A stretch of 64,000 nt of DNA from Micractinium sp. NFX-FRZ. Taxonomy: Eukaryota > Chlorophyta > Trebouxiophyceae > Chlorellales > Chlorellaceae. Below are positions 57,140 to 64,000 of the stretch, piece after piece. Within the stretch, counting starts at the first letter, position 1; every line of letters begins with the position of its first letter. The translations under genes and the position numbers were made by a program. The DNA is taken from assembly GCA_029339195.1 (NCBI GenBank), contig JAPTJF010000141.1, positions 62,001 to 126,000 on the forward strand. The letters are read 5' to 3'. Below the pieces are notes generated by a model that worked only from the letters and a program-made list of their open reading frames with translations, had not been told where the DNA came from and searched no databases.

Positions 57140-58861
57140 TTAGAAGGGGATGGGGGCCTTGCTCAGGCTGCTGGTGGCCTGCACGTAAGGAGCGGGGGGC
57201 AGCACAAGGGGGAGGGGGCGGTTGGGGGCGGCAAGTGAGGGGGCACGAGCAGAGTGCGGCTGCCCGCGCTGCTACACACAAAGTGCACGGGAGTATACAA
57301 CTTGCCTTTAGAAAACACACCGCCCAGCTGCTCACTGGCTATAGCACAGTCGACCGAACAAGCAGCGACACAGCCGAAGCAGGCAGAGGGGGGAGGGGGT
57401 CCTCACCAGCAGGTAGAAGGCGGCAGCGTGGCCCAGCGCGCCCCACGCCATCACGTCCACAATGGTGAAGCCGGCGGGGTCGTTGGTCTTCAGCTGCGGG
57501 GGACACAAGATGGAGGCAGGGGAGGGAGGCAGGAGGGGAGAGGCATGGTGAGGAGGAGACAGAGAGAGGCTTCCTCGGTGCGGCAGCTTGGCAGGAGCAC
57601 CACACGCTGACGCGATACCAAGCATCGAATGTGATTCACTGACACGTGCAGAAAAGCGTTCACTGACGTACGGAAAAGCATGCACCACAGAGGAGGCCTG
57701 GAGCAGCACAACAGAACGACGCAGAGTATTGGTACTTTTCATTCAAAAAAACAGAACAGCACGCACCACGAAGGAGGCCTCCTCAGCGCGGGAGTCGCCG
57801 GCCGCAAAGTGGGTCTGGTCGTTCTGCTTGGGCATGCCCGCCTTGGCCAGGGAGGCGCGGTGGAAGGGCAGGAACACAAAGCGGCCCAGGGCAAGGGCGC
57901 CAATGGTGCAGCCTGGGTGGAGAGGAGGAGGGAGGGAGGTGCGGGAAGAGAGGGGTGAGACGGGGTGGAGGCTGGGCCACGCAATGGGGGCCCCAGTCAC
58001 AGCCACATCCCCATGCCACGGCAAAGGGCGCAGGGAGCCTAATCCCTGCGGCAGCCCCCGCGGCCCCTGCCCGCCGGTTTGTAATGCTGCTCCTGTTCAA
58101 TCATCCGAAGAGTGCACGGATGGCCCAACATGCGGACACAGCTACAGCCGATGGCCGTTTGACCGTTTCACGGCCCGCTGGGCGGTTGCTCGTGCTGGTT
58201 TGTGTTGTGCTGAGCTGTCGGCCGCCCCGCGCTGCTCTATCCTCCCCCCGCCCCCAGTGCATGAGCTGCGCTGCTGGCACGCACCGCCAACGATGGCGTT
58301 CACATCAGAGAGGGCCTGCAGTCAGAATGGCAGGTATGAATGATTCAGATGAGAGTCGTTCGTGGCCGCAACGAGGGGCCGAGACAGTGACCAGGGTGCA
58401 CGGCGAGCGGCTTGACGTGTGCGGCACCGCATTTAAACGTGCATCATCTGCGTTGTTGCTCCAGGTGGTAGCAAGCCGGGGACCTAATGCTCATGTGTGT
58501 GCACGTCACACCACTCCTACAGCTAAGCACCTCACCTTGGTCACGGTGCGGGGGCGGGCCACCGGGCGGACGGCCTGCTGGCGCTGCACCTGCAGCAGTG
58601 GCGGGCGGGCGGGCGGGCAACGGTAATGTGCATGCCCCGGGCACCAGGAGAGAGCGGTGGGGCGGTAGCGGCTGCGCGGGAGCCCGCTGCTCGGGTGCGC
58701 GGTTCCAGCCCTGAGCGCTGTGCGGGTCGATCGCAGCCTCCGCAACCGCCAGGACACGCGGTGAGCATAAATCGTGAGTTCTGACGGCCTGCAAGCGCCG
58801 CGCTTGCCTTGGCGGCGAAGCCAGAGGAGACGGGGGCCTTCAGCATAGCAGTGCACGCCAT
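57140..58861 (-). CDS. PSAK: Photosystem I reaction centre subunit K, chloroplast precursor
   Basis: Six exons: 58861-58808, 58589-58536, 58315-58285, 57912-57767, 57493-57407 and 57178-57140, about 136 aa. A short basic transit peptide ([18 protein letters not shown], then [12 protein letters not shown]) leads into two membrane helices. The first is [20 protein letters not shown]; the second contains the strongly conserved [20 protein letters not shown] and ends AAAFYLLATSS. The order and motif match algal PsaK, which sits at the PSI edge and contacts LHCI antenna. The protein ends LSKAPIPF, longer than the Chlamydomonas form as I recall it. Intron 58807-58590 uses a GC donor (AAG|GCAAGC); the alternative GT donors break the frame or the leader. 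Only 166 bases separate this ATG from the stop of the upstream gene. Confidence 0.95.
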
Positions 58862-59027
58862 TTTTGCTGCTGAAGCTGCGGGGTGAGTCTGAGACGAGTG
58901 ATTGGCAAGCTCGGACTACCTCGGGAGCCTCTCAGCGGGTCTTTGGGCCTCCGGGTGTGTCTAGCTGGCAACCAGGGTGAGGTGAGATCCTTTGGGTGGC
59001 TCAGACCTCTAGCTCCCCGCCAAAACA

Positions 59028-62000
59028 TTACATGTGGAGCCGGGCAGACAGGGGAGGGCTGCCGGGAGCTGCTGGCGACCCCCCAAGCAGGGCTTCCCCG
59101 CCCGCCCAGCCACCGCCGCCAAAGCTGGTGCGGCCCCGCGGCGTCAGCAGACCGCCGGCGCTGCCAGAGGCTGCCGAAGTGGAGCCGGCCCCCAACGCCA
59201 CCCCGAGAATGCCCAGGCCCGTCTGCAGCACTCGATCATCGGCCGCCCAGCGTGTTGCCCTTCCCTCTTGGAGGAGCACCGCCTCGGCCGCCGCCTGGCC
59301 GCCGCCGCTGTCGCTGGGCGCAAAGGAGCGAGCAAGCGAGATGGTCAGCAGCCGCGCGACTGCAGGTCACGACAGGGGAATGCGGGCGGGCAGGCGGGGT
59401 GTTGAGTGGGAGGCAATGAGGAGAGGGCGCCGGGCAGGAGTGTGAGCGGTGCGCTGTGCACACCCACCGCCGCAGGCTTCCAGCAGGCCACGTGGGCTTC
59501 CTTGTTGATTGCGTCTGGCACTTGCACTGCAATTCATAAAACCGAAAAGGCGAGGCACAGGCGGGCATGTGGGCGCTCACCATAACACGCGTTGACCAGC
59601 ACCGCCAGCAGGGCGAGCCCGGTGATGACGTCAGCCTCTGCCAGCCCAGCGGGCATGTCGGCAGCCAGCACGCACACAAACAGGCGCTGCACGTGCTCCT
59701 CCAGGGACAGCACCGTCGCCACAGCCCTGCACGGGGTGGGTGACATGGGGTGGGGCTGGTCGGTGGCTGGTTGTGGTGGAGTGTCCCTAGGGCTGAGGGC
59801 GTCGACTGCGTGTGGTGGGGACATATGGGTTCCTGGCGACGCTGCCAGCTGCTGTCAAGTATGTGGCCGGGGAGCCAGCTGAGGGGAGGAGGGAGCCCAG
59901 GTGCCTCTGGGCCTCCCTTGAGGCGGGTTGTGGCGGCGCGCATTGGCTGGAGTGGGTGCTGCGCGCTGCTGGCCATGGCGGCACGCCTGCAGGGCATCAT
60001 GTGCAAAGGAGGGGAGGCCGCACCCCCGGGCCCCTCCGCACCTCTCTGGGGGCTGGTGGCCCCGCACCATTTGCGCCAGTCCTTCCAGGCATGCCGACAG
60101 CTGCTCAGTCAGGAGCTCCAGCCGGGTGGCATGCGGGGCCAGCATCGGCAGGCCTGCCACCTGTTGGCGGTGCACACACACACAAACACATGGAGGGCTG
60201 CCTAAGAAAATGGGCTGCATAATATAAGCAGCATCATGTGCATGGGATGCAGGCATGCTGATGTGCTGCACATGAAGGGAAAGGGCACGGCACGGCACAG
60301 CACGGCACGGCACAGCATGGCATGGCACAGCCCAACACAGCACGGCACAGCACAGCACGCACCTCATGCGAATCCAACATGATGGCAGCTCCGGCGACAA
60401 TGTTGAGCATGTGCCGGCACAGGCGCTGCGCTCTGCAGGCGGGCCGGCAGGCAACAGGGCAGCACGACATCAGCCTGTGGTGGCACAGGTGCTGGGCTCT
60501 GCAGGAGGGCCGGGCGGGCCAGCAGGCAGGCCGGCAGGAGAGCAGCTAAGGCTAGTTTGTGGCGGCTCTGCGTTGATCTCTGCCAGGCGGGGCAGGCAGT
60601 CGGTGGGCAGCCACGCACAGAGCAGCGGGCCGATGCATTCGCTAATGCAGCAGGGCAGGTTGGGGGCATCACTGGTCGTAAGGCAAGCCAAGAAGTGTCC
60701 CTTCCGTACTCCAATCGCGCAGCAGCTGCCCACCACACAGCCGGCCTAGTACCTGAAACCTGAGTCGAAGGGGAAGCGGTGTCTCCGCCGGAAGGGGTAG
60801 AACTCTGCAGGGAAAGGGAGAGGGAGGCATGCCCCAGGCATTGTTGCGGGTGGGAAGGGGTGCTGGGAAAGGAGGAGCATGAATCCAACCATATACACAT
60901 AGCATATCAGTAGGATCACTCGATGACCATCAAAGCACACGTGCGCAGCCAGCAGGACTCCTGGGGTGGCGCAAGGAGGCTGCCAGGCAGGCACTCCTGG
61001 GGGTGAGCGAGGGGGGTTCCAGGCAGGCAGGCGGGCAGGGGTGGGCACCGTAGTGCAGCGCGGGGTTGAGCTGCAGCATGGTGACGATGCCCCCGGCAGT
61101 TGAGAAGCCCTCGGGCAGGATGCTGGCGTAGGTGCTGCCAATGATCTGCAAGGCTTCAGGGGGGGACAGGAAACCTCCCTCTCAGTGATCTGCTCTGTCT
61201 AGGAGATTAAGCCTGGGTCTGCTCTTGACGCCTGGGTTGACGCCTGGGCCTGCTGGGATAACACGCCTGGGTCTGCTCCTGAGAGGTGCCATTCAATGCC
61301 AGAAAATAAGGACAGCAGCACGCAGGGAGGGGCAGCCCGGATTGAGAGGTAGCGGCCGCCACCCGCAAACACTTGTCAAGAACAGACCCAGGCGCATTGC
61401 AAGTCGGCAGATGAAGTGGGCAGCGTGCTGTCTTTGTTGCAGGCTGGCCACACACACGTCAGCAGTCGCAGCACCAGCCGGTTGCTAGGCGGCCCTCTGC
61501 AGGAGTGAAGGCTGAGAGAGGGGCTGCTGCACCAGGCCAGCAACAGTGCCAACGGGCCCCAACATGCAGCGGTCGCCAGGGGGGGCCCACACGGCCAGCC
61601 CGCACCTTGAAAGTCATGGCCTGACCCACGGTGGCGGTGATGCTCAGCTGCCCGCTGGCTACCGAGCGGGCGGCCACCTCGCTGGTGGGGCTGCTGCATG
61701 ACACCACAGGCTCGCCCGCAGCTGCCTGGCTAGTGGTGCTGACGCCCGGAAAGCCACCTGCGAGACCGCCGGCGCCGGCGCCGGCGCCGTGCCGTCGGCG
61801 GCAGCTGCCGCCGGCCGACCCCGGGGGGCTGAGCTGCAGAGCGGTCGAGCCGCCCCCGCTGCCGCCGCCCAGCTGCCAGCTGCTGCGCGCCTCCGCTGCG
61901 CCTGCCCCTGCCCCCGTGCGCACCGCACGCAGCTGCACCTGCTGCCCGCCGCGCATCTCAATTGTGACGTGCCGCTGCGACGGCGACTTGGGGAGCGGCA

Positions 62001-64000
62001 GCTCAAAAGGGGAGGGGTGCGGCACCTCCTGCCCCTGGTATGCACCTGCCTCCCTGCCATGAGCCTGGGACCCTGGCTGCCCCTGCTGCCCTGGCTGCTG
62101 CCCTGGCTGCTGCTGCCCCACAGCCTGCGCCTCGTCCGCGGTGCCCCGTGCCTCAGCAGGCACCCCGGGCAGGCGTCGGCTGGAGGCACCGCGGGGCGGT
62201 TGGGGCAGGAAGCTCTTGAAGGCCGTTGCTGCCACAGCGGCAAGTTTTTCCAGCGTCTGAGCCATCACGTCACGAAACAGCTGCCTGCACAGGGGAATGA
62301 GGAAACGTGTCATGAAGCCCAGCCACTAGTTGTATCATGAAGCCCAGCCAAAAGGTACCAGCTGCGGCCTTGATGGGGCCCAACCATCCACCAGGCTCGG
62401 AGGCAGAGCAGGCATGGCACACGGCAGCACAAGAGAGGCGGGAGGCGGCTCAGTAAACCCAAGCTGAGCACGGCACCACGGGGTGCCAGTGCACGAGCGG
62501 GTGCATGCCTGGCGGTGCCAGCAAGGAGCACCCTGAGGGTGACGGCAGCCACCTGTGTGCAAGCCGCCAAAGCTGCGCGGCTTGCCTCCCCAGGGCAAGG
62601 GTGGCGAGCACAAAAGCTGCATTCACACACGGCCAAACTACCAGCAGCGCGCACCTGGCAGTGACGGGGAACACCAGGGTGACGGCGGCCACCTCGAACC
62701 CCACGCCCAGGGCGGTGGCGACCACACGCCACACCGCAACGACGGGCAGCACCTGGCCGGCTTGGAAGCCGGGGAGCGCGGTGAGGGCCAGCATGACGCA
62801 GGCAATGATGGAGGCGTCTGCTGGGGTGGGAAGAATGGGGCCGGGGGAGAGGAAGAGGCACTCAGGCTTGTCGAGCGATGTGTGGGAGCCAGCGGCACAA
62901 GGCGGGACGAAATAGAGGTGGCACGTGACCCAGCCTGTGTGCGTGCACAGATTGTGTTGTGGCAATCCTCTCCTCCCCTGTGACCATCCGCCTCCCTTCG
63001 CCCCGCCCACCGACCGACGCCCCACACCCGGCCCAGACCCGACTCACAGCTGTAGCGGGGGAAGCGCCCGCTGGCCGCCGCCAGGCCGCCCGCCAGCAGG
63101 GACAGCAGCACCGTCATGGTTGCAAACTTGAGCGCACTGTTTTCGTAGGACAGCCCGTTGATGAGGAACGTCATGTATTGAACAGCCACACCCAGCAGGC
63201 CGGCAACAGCGGTGCCCACCAGGCGCTGGCCGCCCTTGAAGATCGCGGCGCCTGCACCGCAGCAGGCGGAGGGCGGCAGTGCGAGAGGGGGCTCAGGGAG
63301 AGGTGGTGTGATGGGAGGTGATGGAGGCCAGGCATAGGTGCAAGTACATTTCAGCTCCAGCGTTCGGCGCAGGCATGCGGCGAAGGCAGCGCACGGCGTG
63401 CCCGACGCAGCACATGCAGGGGAGCGGCATGGGAAGACAACGTCCCCTTCAGGCGCCCCGTGACCGCCCCCCTGTGAAGCTCCCCGCAACATCGTGGCCG
63501 CCGCCTCCACACCAGTCCGGCCCACCCCAGCCCGCCGCGTGCTCACCGGTGGAGGGCTCCAGCACTGACACGATGACAAACAGGGCCCAGGGCAGGCTGC
63601 CGTTGAATGCCTCGTAGACGGGCTCAATTGTGAGCATGATGAGCACTGCGGGGCCGGGGGGAGGGGGAAGGGATGGCGGGGAGCAGGGGAGGAGGGAGGC
63701 GAGGAGGGGGTTGCCTGACGGGAGAGCGCAAGGTGCGAGGGAAGCAGAGGGGAGGGTGGTACAGACAGGTTGGCAGCCAGGCAGCGGTGAGACGGAGCGG
63801 GCATCGGGGCAGCAGCACCGGCCCGTCAGCAGCGCATGGGATAGGCATGCATCCCCTCATGAAGCAAGCAACAGCGTGCACCAGTCCCACCTGGGGTGTA
63901 GGCAGCCAACATTTGGCAGCCGAGCGCCAGGTGCTTTGGCTGTACACCAGTGCGGGCCTGAAGCCTGGCTACCAAGCGGGGCAGCCTGCCCTGAGCCGCC
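59028..64000 (-). CDS. ALMT/FUSC-like membrane anion transporter, 5'-truncated by window
   Basis: Twelve exons seen: 64000(partial)-63891, 63645-63547, 63251-63048, 62817-62655, 62284-61606, 61145-61049, 60804-60753, 60432-60363, 60160-60042, 59726-59581, 59526-59464 and 59359-59028, at least 710 aa. The membrane half has the ALMT/FUSC hallmarks: a WALFVIVSVLEPSTGAAIFK strand equivalent to the plant WAVMTVVVVFE..GGALYKG block, RLVGTAVAGLLGVAVQYM, TMTVLLSLLAGGLA, IIACVMLALTALPGFQ and VVATALGVGFEVAAVTLVFP. A long cytosolic part follows, starting QLFRDVMAQTLEKLAAVAAT and rich in Gly/Ser/Gln, then helical segments such as LELLTEQLSACLEGLAQMV. Plant ALMTs pass malate or other anions across plasma or vacuolar membrane. 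The C-terminal exon is disordered and the least certain. Introns contain pentamer repeats and an exon-edge copy. Confidence 0.85.
60281..60359. repeat. CACGG/CACAG pentamer repeat in the ALMT-like gene
   Basis: About 14 pentamers ending at the donor (60362-60361 on minus) of exon 60432-60363. Same family as 2961-3090, and likewise directly at a minus-strand splice donor. Confidence 0.85.

Overview
The window is nuclear DNA of a GC-rich, intron-dense green alga. The evidence is about 112 short spliceosomal introns in 20 genes, a photosystem I PsaK gene, chloroplast-targeted proteins, plant-type orthologues (ASC-1 without an ASCH domain, an ALMT-like transporter, a UBA/PUB protein) and TGTAA-type poly(A) signals. 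A chlorellalean (Chlorella-like, Trebouxiophyceae) source is my inference; no ribosomal marker is present. Exon structures were assembled by hand from GT-AG (or GC-AG) borders, reading-frame continuity and family conservation. Protein lengths are therefore models.

Layout. 42-1347 (+) 3' part of a DsbA/FrnE-like oxidoreductase; 1666-4862 (-) aldo/keto reductase; 5483-9230 (+) Hv1-type voltage-gated proton channel; 9487-11610 (+) adenylate kinase; 12356-15308 (-) ASC-1/TRIP4-like zinc-finger protein; 15805-18485 (+) triple-KH RNA-binding protein; 18486-20206 gene-poor; 20207-23268 (+) ZGPAT-like G-patch protein; 23625-24205 (-) 98-aa unknown; 24486-27199 (-) plastid membrane protein; 27449-29750 (+) plastid rhodanese; 30282-32639 (-) VPS37 of ESCRT-I; 33118-33913 (+) 108-aa coiled-coil protein; 34548-37796 (-) secretory-pathway unknown; 38885-40010 (-) PIG-P; 40551-42131 (+) ARID protein; 42376-47009 (+) C2H2/UBA/PUB CDC48 cofactor; 47608-50891 (-) and 51801-55970 (+) a divergent pair of prolyl 4-hydroxylases; 57140-58861 (-) PsaK; 59028-64000 (-) ALMT/FUSC-like channel, cut at its 5' end by the window edge.

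The genes are mostly unrelated housekeeping genes in alternating orientation. Short divergent spacers probably act as shared promoters. Functional pairings are few: the two P4Hs share one 0.9-kb spacer, and three genes serve the plastid (PsaK, the rhodanese and the 563-aa membrane protein).

The most unusual signal is in the introns. Many carry one to five decayed copies of the adjacent exon edge together with its splice site ('exon echoes'), in the better cases as tandem arrays with a period near 95 bp. One echo, in the proton-channel gene, forms a phase-compatible alternative S4 exon. Five of about 112 introns appear to use GC-AG borders. Other points are a native His6 run in the proton channel, a ZGPAT orthologue with no recognisable CCCH finger, and G-rich or microsatellite tracts placed directly at splice sites.
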